Source: Priapulus caudatus | Taxonomy: Eukaryota; Priapulida; Priapulimorpha; Priapulimorphida; Priapulidae | Assembly: GCF_000485595.1 (NCBI RefSeq) | Contig: NW_014578347.1 | Location: 7,146 to 46,814 of the forward strand | Reading direction: 5' to 3' | DNA length: 39,669 nt | Shown: positions 17,940 to 28,866 of the stretch, piece after piece | How positions within the stretch are numbered: position 1 is the first letter of the stretch | How the letters are laid out: every line of letters starts with the position of its first letter | Notes under the pieces: model-generated | What the model was told of the DNA's origin: nothing | The model's database searches: none | What the model saw: the letters and a program-made list of their open reading frames with translations, nothing else | Made by a program: the position numbers and the translations under genes

Positions 17940-18780
17940 CTTTTCTCAACACTTAACCTGATAACTAATTTATAATTTCTTGCTTAACTCTAACTTAACC
18001 CCACCCAACGATCCCCACTACCACAAACAAGCCAATATTACCCCCCTTACTACTACAACCCCCTCCCCCAACCCCTTCTACACCTTCTTTTCCGTTTAAC
18101 AATCTAACGCTAAACCTAAAAATAAAAATAAATGCTAAATCTAACCATAACTCCACTATTAACTCTAATGCTAACCTAACCTGAACCCTTTTCCTTACTC
18201 TAACTCTAGCACTAATGCTAACGTTAATGCTAACTCTGCCCTAAAATCTAACCCTATAATAATCTAACCCTAATGCTAACACCACTACTAACACTATAAC
18301 CCTAACCCTAACCATAACTCTAACTTGATGCTTGCCCTAATCCTACCACTAACCCTAACCCTGACCTAATGGTAACCCTAACCCTAGCCTAACTAAAATA
18401 GGTGTTTCCGGTCGACCGATCGTCCCTAAACTTTTTTTCCAAAAAAAGAAGAAAAAAAAAGTTTTTTAATTTGAAATCTGACAGACAAAACTTGCAATCC
18501 TATTCATAACCTGTACATAAGATGTCGAATTAGCAAACACCTGTAGAATTGTATTAAAAAAAAAAAAACAACCACCTACCTACCCTACTTTTGTTTTCGA
18601 TGCAATAGAAAACACACCTATTTTTTTTTGGCCTAACCCTAATCCTACCCACTAACGGTGACTAACCCTAACACTAAGTCTAACCCCAGCACTAACCCTA
18701 ACCCTAACCCTAATCCTACCCACTAACGGTGACTAACCCTAACACTAAGTCTAACCCCAGCACTAACACCAACCCTACGT
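17940..18780 (+). repeat. Degenerate telomere-like CTAACCCTAA region
   Basis: Hundreds of bases built from CTAACCCTAA, CTAACTCTAA, CTAATGCTAA and similar hexamer variants, including short perfect CCCTAA runs. Near the right end a 71-bp block (ATCCTACCCACTAACGGTGA and the rest) is directly repeated at 18641 and 18712. The base repeat is TTAGGG-type, the ancestral metazoan telomere sequence. It lies inside the contig and is strongly decayed, so it is interstitial rather than a chromosome end. A possible miniature element interrupts it at 18395-18630. Confidence 0.8.
18395..18630. mobile_element. Candidate MITE inside telomere-like DNA
   Basis: Ends AAAATAGGTGTTTCC (left) and GAAAACACACCTATTTTT (right) are imperfect inverted copies, and CTAACCCT-type sequence flanks both sides. 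The interior is AT-rich with poly-A/T runs and CCACCTACCTACCCTAC, a motif also inside the element at 20761-21045. No clear target duplication. Confidence 0.5.
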
Positions 18781-18886
18781 CTTAGAACTGCAGTTTTCGC
18801 GAAAAGATAAACGCGGACGCGTTTCACCGGAATCGCGCACTCACACACTGGTTCTCGTGCCAAGGTCATTCAAGGTTATTGCCTAG

Positions 18887-19065
18887 GATGTACCCAGTGG
18901 AGTAGCCAGGATTCAATCTAAGCGGGGGCGGGTGCATGTTGTTGGCATGTTGTTGTTTTATCGACTTGAAACAGTCCTGCTGGTTTAAATAAGGTAGCCT
19001 TCTAAATCTTATGGGGGCGACCGCCCCCATCGCCCCCCCCCACTGGCTACGCCACTGGATGTACC
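18887..19065. mobile_element. hAT-type MITE with 8-bp target duplication GATGTACC
   Basis: The element spans 18895-19057. The ends are CAGTGGAGTAGCCAGG and the reverse complement of CAGTGGCGTAGCCAGTGG. GATGTACC occurs directly on both sides (18887-18894, 19058-19065). Eight-base duplications with CAGTG-type ends are the signature of hAT transposons. The interior is non-coding and has a GGGGGCGACCGCCCCC palindrome near the right end. Minus-strand frames through it are spurious. Confidence 0.9.
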
Positions 19066-19301
19066 CCCTTTAAGTCGCGCTACCCATCGCTGCGCCCCGC
19101 CAAAAGCGATCGTCAGCTCACGCCGACGCACGACGCAGTCGTTCGGGACGAGGAATTTTTCGCTATCTCTCTTTCTCGGTCGGCGATTAGCGATATATTT
19201 GCGTACGCCGCACGATGTCGGTCGTGTTGACACGCCCCAGCTATCGCCGCCGGAGCCCAGCCGTGTGTAAGCAATGCGGCAAAAACTGTGCGTTAAAAAA
19301 A

Positions 19302-19415
19302 CGTGGTAAATAATGTGGGAAACGACGCGGTAAAAAATGATGTAAACAACGTGGTCAATAATGTGGGAAACGACGCGGTAAAAAATGATGTAAACAACGT
19401 GGTAAACAATGGGAT
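19302..19415 (+). repeat. 48-bp tandem repeat (two and a half copies)
   Basis: CGTGGTAAATAATGTGGGAA followed by ACGACGCGGTAAAAAATGAT and GTAAACAA, repeated at 19302 and 19350 with one change, then a partial third copy. The Asn/Val-rich frame is the repeat read in phase (48 is a multiple of three). Confidence 0.9.
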
Positions 19416-19432
19416 ATTAATGTGGTACACAA

Positions 19433-19494
19433 CATCTCTCTTTCTCTCTCTTCCTCTGACCCTGTATCTTTTTCTCTCTTTGCCTCTTTATCTA

Positions 19495-19545
<51 letters not shown>

Positions 19546-19696
19546 TCTCTCTCTGCTCTCTCTGTCTAGCTCTCTCTTACTCTCTCTTCCTCTCTCTCTC
19601 TCAATCTCTCTCTTACTTCTCTCTCTCTCTCTCCTCTAAGCTCTCTTCTTCTCTCTCTCTTCTCTCTCTCTACTCTCTCTCTCTCATCTCTCTCTA

Positions 19697-19727
<31 letters not shown>

Positions 19728-20000
19728 GTCTCTCTCTGCTCATCTCGCTCTCTCTCTCTCTACTCTCTCTCTCTCTCTCTCGTCTCTCTCTCTCTACTCT
19801 CTCGTCTCTCTCTCTGTCTCTCTCATCTCTCTCTGGTCATCCTATCTTCTCTCGTCTCTCTCATCTCTCTCTCCTCTCTCTCTCTCTCCTTCTCTCTCAT
19901 TCTCATTCTCTCTCACTCTTCTCTCTCATCTCTCTCTCTCTCTCGTCTCATCTCTTCTCTCTTCTCTCTCTCTCTCTCTCTCTCGTCTCTCATCTCTCTC

Positions 20001-20035
<35 letters not shown>

Positions 20036-20044
20036 GCTCTCTGT

Positions 20045-20103
<59 letters not shown>

Positions 20104-20258
20104 GTCTCTCCTCTCTCTCTCGCTCTCTCTCTCATCTCTCTTCTCTTCTCTCTCTCTCTACTCTCCTCTCTCTCTTCTCTTCTCTCTCTTCTCTCTCTTC
20201 TCTTCTCTCTTCTTCTCTCTCTCTCTTCTCTCTCTCTCCTCTCTCTCTCTCTCTCCTG

Positions 20259-20297
<39 letters not shown>

Positions 20298-20514
20298 CTC
20301 TTCTCTCGTCTCCCTCTCTCTCTTCTCTTCTCTCTCTTCTCTACTCTCTTCTCTCTCTCTCATCTTTTCTACTCCTCTCTCTCTCCTCTCCTCTCTCTCT
20401 TCTCTCCCTCTCGCTTCTCTCTCTTCTCTCTCATCTCTCTCTCCCATCTCTCTCTCTCTCTTCTCTCTCATCTCTCTCTCTCGTCTCTCTCTCTCTCATC
20501 TTCTCCATCTCTTT

Positions 20515-20589
<75 letters not shown>

Positions 20590-20640
20590 TCTCTCTCTCT
20601 CTCTCTCTCCATCTCTCTCTCTCGTTCTCCTCTCTCACAT
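19433..20640 (+). repeat. 1.2-kb (CT)n simple-sequence block
   Basis: Almost pure CT dinucleotide with TCGTCTC, TCATCTC and TCTTCTC interruptions. The 430-codon Leu/Ser frame on the plus strand and the Arg/Glu frame on the minus strand are both consequences of the repeat and not genes. Confidence 0.97.
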
Positions 20641-20760
20641 TCTTTCGTCCTTACGTCCTTGTACGGCTCAGCACGACATCTGTAATTTCGTTCTCTTACT
20701 TCCTACTTTGCTAAGTTACTACGCCTCAATTTCCTGTACGGCTCACTGACACTGGGCTCA

Positions 20761-21045
20761 GGCCATCCTTAAAAAATTATATGTTTGCTGTCCTCTGTCG
20801 GCTGACCCACGAAAATAGCCGCAACCCAAAAGTTTTTTTTTACATTTTGGGTTCCATATTTAAAAAAAAAAAAATTTTATTAACATTTTTCATAGTTACG
20901 ACTGAAACACAAAGCATGTGTGGCAAACATGAGGACAGACTTAAAATAACTATTATGCCTCACACACAAAAATGACCTACCTACCTACCCACTAGAAAAA
21001 TCATGGGTTGGGGGACAGCAAACATAGAATTTTTTAAGGATGGCC
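20761..21045. mobile_element. MITE with 33-bp terminal inverted repeats
   Basis: 20761-20793 (GGCCATCCTTAAAAAATTAT and so on) and 21013-21045 are reverse complements with one mismatch. TCA flanks both ends directly and may be a 3-bp target duplication. The interior holds poly-T/A runs and ACCTACCTACCTACCCAC. No coding capacity. Confidence 0.85.
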
Positions 21046-21098
21046 TCAGCCTGACACTACGGTAATACACTGTCGAATATGTTTGTGACAATTCATTA

Positions 21099-21177
21099 TA
21101 TCAGAAGTAGATAATAGGGAAGTTCCCTATAGTTTATGGAAGTCCTAATAATAGTTCCCTATTATCTACTTCTGATA
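21099..21177. repeat. 23-bp perfect hairpin
   Basis: TATCAGAAGTAGATAATAGG plus GAA at 21099-21121 is perfectly complementary to 21155-21177 around a 33-base loop. Only about 50 bp separates it from the preceding MITE. It is a foldback remnant or an independent tiny element. Confidence 0.8.
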
Positions 21178-23098
21178 ATATGCGTACTAGTAACGACTGC
21201 GTCACTGCAAGCTAGGAAGCCACGCCACGCCGTGACGCAGCCTGCAACCAGGACTAGTGATGGGAATCGGTTGGAATTTCATCATCGCTCCGGAATGCCC
21301 ATCGATAAGCGGATAATTCCACGGTTAGTAACGCTGAAACGGTCGTTGTCGTATCGGGTACACGAACGTGGTGTCCGTGTACATTTTTATGGAAGACACA
21401 ACATAATAAACGTTTTTCCCTGAAACTGTGGTCTATATACAATCATATGAAAGTAAAGTTTACGTAAAATTCATGATTCTACAATTCAAGGTCATGTCCA
21501 CTTGATCATGGAATTACCCGGAAGATGTCGCAACTTTTGTGTGACGCTTCACTTCACACGTCATGACATCCCAGTGTCTCCCCCTGCAGGTCAAAAAGGT
21601 CTGTGAGGTGGTACACTTTTTTTGGGTATGTTTGCGCGTTTTGAGGTCCTAACGAAACGAGGAACGCAGGTGCTCGCCCGGCTAGAGGGGTTTGGGGGCA
21701 TGCCCCCCCAGAAAAAAATGGTGCAATTTGGTGCATTCTAAGCTATATTTTGATTTTAGTTCAATAAAGTGTCGTTTATTGATGAAAGAATAGTGATTTT
21801 CGTCCGTGAAGCGGTGTTTTGGACAAATTTCTGTGTGGCGGCTGAGAATTTGAGCGAGGCGGCCTGCCTCGCTCGTGTCAATGCCGGGGAAACACTGGTA
21901 TATCATATCAAGAGTACATAATAGAGAAGAGTATGACACGGTTTTAACAGCATTTTGCATAGTTTTCAACTTGTAAATATTCTATCAATATGTGAATAAA
22001 TATATTCAAACATTACCTTGTTTTCGTCTATGATTCTCCCTTAATCATATGACATCATAAATTTACCTGAAAATCGTATGTGTTCTTCAAAAAAGTTATT
22101 TGAATGCAACACGGTTTCGCACAGTTTTCACGCATGGATGCATGTTTTAGACGAAACTTTCCATCGGGATTAGTGTTCTATTGTCTATGACAGTACGTTG
22201 GGGGCCGTAAGGGAATCAGCTGCTAGCTAGCTGGCCGTGACCACATTTATTTATATACAGGGTGTATAATATATAAAATTGAACCGCCCTCATGCCGTCC
22301 CATCATCCTTCTCATCCAAGAATAGGCCGTCCAAAAGACGGGTAGACGGGTCTCTGGCTGACAGTGTTTTAAGTAACACACTGTGCTGTTAGTAACACAC
22401 TGGACATTCCTCCTTTTGCTTCTCTCTTGGTTTCGAGTCTAAAGTCCTGTCGCGATCGACGGCAATTGCTTTTTTTCGTTTTTTTAACAAATGTGACGAA
22501 ACGTGTCTTGACTTTGATAAAACCCTAACCCTAGGCTAACTTACGTGTGGTTAAGAGCGTAGGTAAAATTAGCGTAAATCCGAGGACTTTCAGTCAATAA
22601 AGGTCGTGCATCTCGGAGAGAAATGCCGGCTCAAGCACCCTGGATTAGTCTAGCACATACGCAAAAACACATTTGCTGGGGTGCCAAACTATCCTCGATC
22701 CACAATGCCCATGGATCGATAAGTAGAAGATCTCGTAACTTTTGGGCGACGCTGCACTTCACAGGTTATGACATCCTAGATTCATGCTGTCATAACAACT
22801 CATAATGTTTCAGACGGCGGACCCCCCCCGTCCCCCGGTATTTAATTATTCTATTCGATATTTCGAGTACGCTTTGAAAAATCGTACTTACGCAGGAGGC
22901 GATGCAGTTGAACACCGTGAAATTATTTTTCTGGGGAGAAAAATGTACACCAATAGTTCTTGTTCAATCCTATTCCTAGTTCGAGGGCGCAAAAAAGGCA
23001 AAGGTAAAAAAAACGCAAAAAGGCAAAGGAAAAAAACAATCTGCCTACTAAATGATATCTTGAAATAATTCAATCCTTTATTTGACAAGTTGATTACC
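21178..23098. other. Mosaic of repeat scraps, no gene supported
   Basis: Contains TGGGGGCATGCCCCCCCA (21693-21710), a palindrome within a segment (about 21560-21730) that looks like the end of a dispersed element, and telomere-like AACCCTAACCCTAGG near 22523. Several short frames, none with a recognisable domain. Confidence 0.4.
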
Positions 23099-23296
23099 CA
23101 GGGGCGTGTACAGGGGGGGTCCAGGGGGTCCGGACCCCCCCCCTGCTCGCGCAGAAAACGCATCCAAGGGGGTCTAATTTCAAAAAATTTATGGGGGAGG
23201 GCCCCCCAGACCCCCTTCGCGTGCTCACAAGTTTGGGTTACGGTTGTTACGGTTAGAACCCGCCCTGGTACAAATCCTGTACACGCCCCTGTTACC
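23094..23296. mobile_element. MITE with CAGGGGCGTGTACAGG ends and 5-bp duplication
   Basis: The element spans 23099-23291. The termini are perfect 16-bp inverted repeats. TTACC lies directly on both sides (23094-23098, 23292-23296). CAGGGGCG-type ends are common among hAT-like elements, but those usually duplicate eight bases; some hAT lineages and Transib duplicate five. The interior is GC-rich (GGGGGTCCGGACCCCC, itself palindromic) and non-coding. Confidence 0.85.
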
Positions 23297-23599
23297 TGGA
23301 CCTGGGACAGTAGCTGTAGTTTAGAAGTATTGGCATCCTAATCTGAAGAACAACCAAAAACTCAACATTCCATTTTTTTTCTTCATTTTTTTCATTGGCG
23401 TCAGAAGTTCGAAGGGGCGCAATTTTAGCACTTGCCCCGGGCGCTGTTTTGCCTAGATACGCCTCTAGATCAGGCCGTAGTTCTCACATAAAAATAACAC
23501 AACACGTTGGTTCATGGATATAACTGATAAGCGCTGACCGCAATGTGCGACATGTGCAAATGTGGGTAGGTCTTAATATCCTTGGGCCATATTAACGTT
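23297..23599. other. Spacer with transposon-like scrap
   Basis: AGGGGCGCAATTTTAGCACT followed by TGCCCCGGGCGCTG (about 23413-23446) resembles the end of a dispersed miniature element. No gene. Confidence 0.35.
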
Positions 23600-23775
23600 A
23601 AATCCACCAACAACGACCACAGGCACTTGTCGACTTGAAGCGTTTCAATAAAATATATACGCAGGGGTCGTGTGCTGTGCACGGCGACAGTTAAATATAT
23701 GGCTGTTGCTCCGTGCCAACGGTTACCGCGCGATTTTTTTCTTTAAAGCACCGGGAGTGATGCAGCGCCATCTAT
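23600..23775 (-). repeat. Inverted partial copy of the downstream duplicated block
   Basis: Bases 23633-23700, reverse-complemented, are identical over 68 bp to 31572-31639 (ATATATTTAACTGTCGCCGT ... GCTTCAAGT). Similarity continues more weakly to about 23765 (CTTTAAAGAAAAAAATCGCG). The equivalent place in the nearer copy (about 24318-24400) is much more diverged. Confidence 0.8.
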
Positions 23776-24129
23776 TCGGCCGAATAATAACTTACCGTTG
23801 CTTTCTGGTACGATTTATATATAATACATTCTTATACGGATTTTTATTTTTATTAACCGATGAACCACTTAACCCACTAACTCCCTACACCCTAACCCTA
23901 ATCCCTAACCTAACCCTAACCTAACTCTATTAAATTAAATAAATTTAAATTTTTAATTGTTGTAAAAAATTAATTGTTGGTATTAAAATTGTTGTAAATA
24001 AAATAATGTAACATAGTGTGTGTTAATGTGGAAAAAAAACTGTAAACAGATAAAGATAGAAAAAATACAGAAAACAGGAAATAATTAGAAAACGGATGGA
24101 TCACCCGACCATTCATACTTGGCGGCAGC
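23776..24129. other. AT-rich spacer with telomere-like CCCTAACCCTAA run
   Basis: CCCTACACCCTAACCCTAAT and related hexamers at about 23884-23930, then AAT/TAA-rich DNA. No gene. Confidence 0.5.
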
Positions 24130-24429
24130 GCTCTAACGCGTGGCGCTGCGCACATATTGAAATTAAAATAATTCTTGGAATGTGCTATGTATAGTCGGCG
24201 AGAAAACAAGCTCAACCAATTCGGCGTCCAGTACCGGTCAGTACCGTGACTGTTAAGAGAAAAATAATGCGGCGACATGTACGTTGGCAGTAGACACTTC
24301 CAACTAGGATTAGCTATATATTTAATAACTGTCGCGTGCCAGCAACGACGCCCTGCTGCATATAATTTTTATGTGAAGAACCCCGATTTATTTCAAAAGG
24401 TGCCTGTGACACACGACGCGAGACCAAAA

Positions 24430-24715
24430 CAACAACACAACAATATCGCTTTTGCACGCGGCAGATTCTCTCTCGTGTCCACGCCTACTGTTGAGGCGTC
24501 AAACGCATCCATTTCTTCGTCGTACGGTTTCTCGCTGTCCATCTCTATCGCCGCGGCACCACGCGGCGTGTCCGACGGGCAGAGGGACTGGCTGTACAGC
24601 ACTCGCACGCGAACAGTTCCTCCACGTACCGGTACGAAATTTTCGGACGAGGGCCTCTCTTCGCCGAGAGTTTATGAAGTCGTGGCTCATTCTACGGGTC
24701 ATCTCGCGGCGGGTT
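24430..24715 (-). CDS. Possible coding exon, unknown product (left copy)
   Basis: The minus strand starts at MTRRMSHDFI and continues through EREAL-like sequence. A second minus-strand frame gives VLYSQSLCPSDTPRGAAAIE, then MDSEKPYDEEMDAF and NLPRAK. The frame has to shift near 24600, where bases differ from the right copy by small indels. In the right copy one frame stays open (see 31693-31928). Similar peptides in both copies make coding plausible. I recognise no family and cannot say whether the Met is a true start. Confidence 0.4.
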
Positions 24716-24719
24716 CTCT

Positions 24720-25383
24720 CCTTCTGTGATCCGCGATGTGCGGTACCTACGTATGTTGTGTGTTGATCGTGAGGCCAAGACGATAGCGCTTCGACAGAAG
24801 ATGTTGTGAGTGATTTCATACTGTGACGACAAAATTCCCGATCTTATTGCGCCTGGATTCGGACCGGTATGCAACCGCTCGGGTATAGTCCGGGTTGAGT
24901 TCGGGTAACTTCGGCTCGCAAACGTCCGGCGAAAACATTTCTTTCGAAGATGGAATTTCGCATGTTTATATATCTCTCGCAGGAAATGAAATATAAAACC
25001 AGCGTATGTATCTTCTGCGTTCTTATTCCTGTGCGCTTAGTCACCACATAACACATCTGTTTAGCTTGAATATTGTAAACGATCACGTAAATCAGTAAAC
25101 TATCGTAAGATCCAATGTGGCGCCATCTCGGCGACCTGTTTCGATATATATGTCATATAGAAATAGCAGTCTGTAATGTCAGGGTACATGAATAGAACTT
25201 CCGTTTATGTTCTCCCCGATACAAATAATAAACTTGTTAGACTGTATTGGACTCGGGTGTGGGGTACGATAGTTTGCTGCAGTTGGTATGGCTGGAATTG
25301 AAATGCTCACATCGCTCTGATTCACTGTTAATATCTTTTACTTTGAAACGTTATATTGTTGGCAGTTGAATGCTGGTTTTTAC
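24720..25383. other. Non-coding part of duplicated block
   Basis: GC-moderate then AT-rich. Repeated in the right copy at about 31970-32590 with many indels. If the exon at 24430-24715 is a first exon, its promoter would lie here. Confidence 0.4.
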
Positions 25384-25610
25384 TTTCAAGAAGCGAGGGA
25401 TTAGAGAGGAGAGGGAAGAGAGAGATCGGAAGCGAGAGAGAGAAGAAGAGGAGAATCGAGAGAGAAGAGAGAGAAGAGGAGAGGATGAGAAGACAGCGAG
25501 GGGAGAATTGGGAGAGTGGACACCAGAGAGAGAGAGAGACGAGAGGGAGGGGAGAGAGAGAGATGAGAGGAGGGAGAGAGAGAGAGGAGTGGAGGGTGGG
25601 AAGAGATTAA
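25384..25610 (+). repeat. GA-rich tract (left copy)
   Basis: GAGAGAGA with GAAGAGGAG and GGGA interruptions; the counterpart is at 32598-32820. Glu/Arg-rich frames are artefacts. Confidence 0.9.
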
Positions 25611-26239
25611 AGTGCGCATATGTGTGTGCATGACCGAACCTTGGAATATGATTTTCAAGTCGACAACGTAAAGAAACAAAAGAGGAAACACGGTATTAAT
25701 GTAAACGATAATCTTTATATGAAAGGTTCGCGACAACAAAATGACAGAAAAAATATCACATCCTCACGATTTCACATGCACCGACCCCACCGCAGAGGGC
25801 GCAATAGCGAGAACCTCGCTTCCCTAGGACCGGGTGGGGCCTCGACAGTGAGCGCCCTCCTCAGCGAGCTTCCACGGAGGAGACTGAGGAGACTGACTCA
25901 TCGCCAGCCCATCTCTAAACTAATGTACGTTAATTAAATCAACGCGAGCTGTTATTGATGTACGCGATCTTACGATCCGTGGTACCACGCGCGACACGTT
26001 CCGACGCAAGCGGGAGGTCACAAGCTGCCGGCGAGGCTTTGCACGTCGATTTTTATTCCAATTCTTTATTTACAAAAAAATCTTTAAGTCGGTCAAATAA
26101 AAGACATCGGCAGGGTGAAGTTATCACTGGCGTGGGAACCGGCGATTGCTAAAGTCATTGTTGTCACATAGCTTCCGTTCCGATAATGCCCGCGCTCGAT
26201 AGCTGAAGTTAGCCATGCGAACCTAGTCCAAACGTAGGT
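25611..26239. other. Non-coding part of duplicated block
   Basis: Matches about 32821-33510 in the right copy. Short Arg-rich frames near 25780-25930 are not preserved between the copies. Confidence 0.4.
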
Positions 26240-26770
26240 AAGCTACAACAAGTTACATAGCCATAGCTAGCCACACAGTTAGGAGCATAGCATCATAGAT
26301 AGCTTCCCACAGATAAGCGAATACCTCATATAGCTAGCCACACATAGCTAGGCGCAGTTAGTCATAGATAGTTCCACAGATAGGGGATACCTCATATAGC
26401 TAGCGGTACCCACAGCTAGCGCATTAGCTTCATAGATAGCTTCCCACAGATAAGCGAATACCTCATAGCTAGCTACCACAGCTAGGCACATAGCTCATAG
26501 ATAGCTTACCACAGATAAGCGATACCTCATAGCTAGCTACCACAGCTAGGCACATAGCTTTCATAGATAAGCTTACACAGATAAGCGAATCCTCATATAG
26601 GCTAAAATACTTAGCAGCATAAGCATCACTAGATAAGACATTCCCACAGATAAGCGAATACCTCATAGTAGCTACACATAGCTAGGAGCATAGCATCATA
26701 GATAGCTTCCCACAGATAAGCGAATACCTCATATAGCTAGCTACCACAGCTAGGAGCATAGCTCTGCACT
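26240..26770 (+). repeat. ~65-bp tandem repeat (left copy)
   Basis: About eight units built from AGCTAGCCACACAGTTAGGA, GCATAGCATCATAGATAGCT and TCCCACAGATAAGCGAATAC, then CTCATAT. Unit length varies around 60-67 bp through small indels. The counterpart is at 33520-34105. Confidence 0.9.
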
Positions 26771-27645
26771 TGGCTATCACACTGCATGCTTACCTACATA
26801 CATCGCTGCACAATCAGACACTCACATAATAAGCGCATAGCCTCATGCCTAGCCACGCATGTAATTCACGCGTGTAGCTACCCACATGATCACATGCATG
26901 GCCAGGCACGTGAACACAGGTGTAGCTAAAAACCAGATCACTCGCATATAATACATGGATAATATAATCACATACGCAGCTACGAACGCAGACGCGCTGC
27001 CTCATCCATGTCCGCCAAGCAAATAACAACACGAGGCCGTGATTAGCCGCGAAACACTATCAAACTAATATTTACATTAGGGGGAGGGGCAGGGAGGGTC
27101 ACCTACGCACGTACCCGCGCGCAAATACGTGGTCGGCCGCCATCGTCGTCGTGGTTACAACCCCCTCCACCCCATCCCCCGCCGAATCGAAGCGGGTAGG
27201 GCAGCGCACGATCCGTGTTCGCACGGACGATCATAGGGGGTGCTAGTGTGGAGACGCTTGTGCGTCGCCGCTAGCAACGAGCGCTTGCAGGAAATCGAAC
27301 TCGTCGGACTTCGAAATTTCGAAAACCGAAACTCTGCCCGCCGAAACCAGCAACCCTGGCACCGCAGCCCGCGAACTCAACGTTATTATAACTCATACTA
27401 TGTCGTGATATTATAATATTAAATTATAATATATAATTATATTATCATAATTATATCAATTAATATTGTTAGAATAATATACCGAAACCTTTGCCATGGA
27501 ATAATTTAACCCCCACCCGCCGCCCGCGCCCCGCCCACCTTCACCGCCGTGTCAAGCTGGTTCGATTTCTGCAAGAGCGCGTTGCCGGCGGCGACGCGCA
27601 TCAAGCACGATCTTCTACGGGCAAAGCCGAAGTGAGGGACCAAGG
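26771..27645. other. Non-coding part of duplicated block, AT-rich core
   Basis: Includes an AATATTAAATTATAATATAT segment at about 27415-27480 and GC-rich flanks. The counterpart is at 34106-35250. No convincing gene. Confidence 0.4.
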
Positions 27646-28352
27646 TGAACACGGTTACGAGTCGAGCACCGTTACGAGTTGCGACTACGTTACGAGTTGA
27701 GACACGTTTACGAGTTGAGATACGTTTACGAGTCGGACACGTTACGACGTCGAGACACGTATACGAGGTCGAGAAACGTACGAGTCGAGACACGTTACGA
27801 GTCGAGACCGTTACGAGTCGAGCACGTTACGACCGAGACACGTTACGAGTCGAGAACGTTACGAGTCGGACACGTTTACGATCGGAGACACGTACGAGAT
27901 CGTCAGACAGTTTACGAGTCGAGGACACGTTACGAAGTCGGACACGTTACGAGTGAGGACACGTTACGAGTCGAGACACGTTACGAGTCGAGACACGTTA
28001 CGAGTCGAGACACGTTACGAGTCGAGACACGTTACGAGTCGAGACACGATTACAGTCGAGAACGTTACGGTCGAGACCGTTACGCAGTCGAGACACGTGA
28101 CGAGTCGAGACACAGTTACGGTCAGGGAACACGGTGGACGCAGTCGAGAACGGTACGATATCGAGACTACGTTGAACGAGTCGAGGACACGTTACGAGTC
28201 GAGACCACGTTACGAGTCGAGACACGTTACGAGTCGGACACGTATACGGTCGCGACATGTTACGAGTCGCGAGACTACGTTACGAGTCGAGACACGTTAC
28301 GAGTCGAGACACGTTACGAGTCGAGACACGTTACGAGTCGAGAACCACTTGT
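27646..28352 (+). repeat. 17-bp satellite GAGTCGAGACACGTTAC (left copy)
   Basis: About 40 units of GAGTCGAGACACGTTAC, nearly perfect at 27955-28050 and 28280-28340 and with indels elsewhere. A 17-bp period cycles through all three frames, so the repeating Val-Thr-Ser-Arg-Asp / Arg-Val-Glu-Thr / Tyr-Glu-Ser-Arg-His open frame of about 300 codons is an artefact. The counterpart is at 35270-36125. Confidence 0.95.
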
Positions 28353-28866
28353 GACGAGTTATGACTACCGTGTGACAGTTACGGACCGCCCGCTGCCGCC
28401 GACCTGCGGGGGGGGGGGTCACACGCTAGACTGCCCCCGCCGCCGCGACGTCATCTTGATAGCAAACGTGATTCTGTACAGAGGCGGCCGTCTAAAAAGC
28501 TACGGTGGCGCCGCCCGGCGGGGGAAAGCGACGACGCCGGACACCCCGAGATCCGTCGACGCGAAAACCACGCGAAAAATAAACGCGAAATAAACTACGA
28601 CCGTTAAAAAAAATAAACAACACCCGGTTTAAAAAAAAACGCGGGACGACTCGCGCAACGACCGACGCACTCGTCGCACGCAAGCATGCGTGTGGCGTCG
28701 GTCGCCCTCCCGCGGCACGGCGGGGAGTGCGACGAATCGATGGAAAAGCCGCGGACACCGCTCTTCCGTTCGCCGTGCGCACCCGACGACGCGATCTCTG
28801 CCCCCGTCCGAAAATCCTCCTCGCGAGCGCGGAGTCTGCCGCGCGGACGGTCGCCACGGCAACCGC
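28353..28866. other. GC-rich segment after satellite
   Basis: CpG-dense sequence, likely the 3' UTR and flank of the acidic gene on the minus strand. Several overlapping Arg/Pro-rich frames on both strands are typical of CpG-rich composition. Confidence 0.4.

Noticed and set aside
19422-20714. 430-codon open frame (Leu/Ser-rich)
   Set aside because: It is a (CT)n microsatellite read in frame; there is no gene signal outside the repeat.
24277-24729. 150-codon plus-strand frame
   Set aside because: Its frame is not kept in the right copy, while minus-strand peptides agree better.
26240-26770. CRISPR-like array of ~65-bp units
   Set aside because: The spacer parts are also repeated, so it is an ordinary tandem repeat.
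27679-28593. 304-codon open frame with repeating Arg-His-Val-Thr-Ser pattern
   Set aside because: It is produced by the 17-bp satellite, whose unit has no stop in the plus frames. Indels in the two copies do not preserve one frame.
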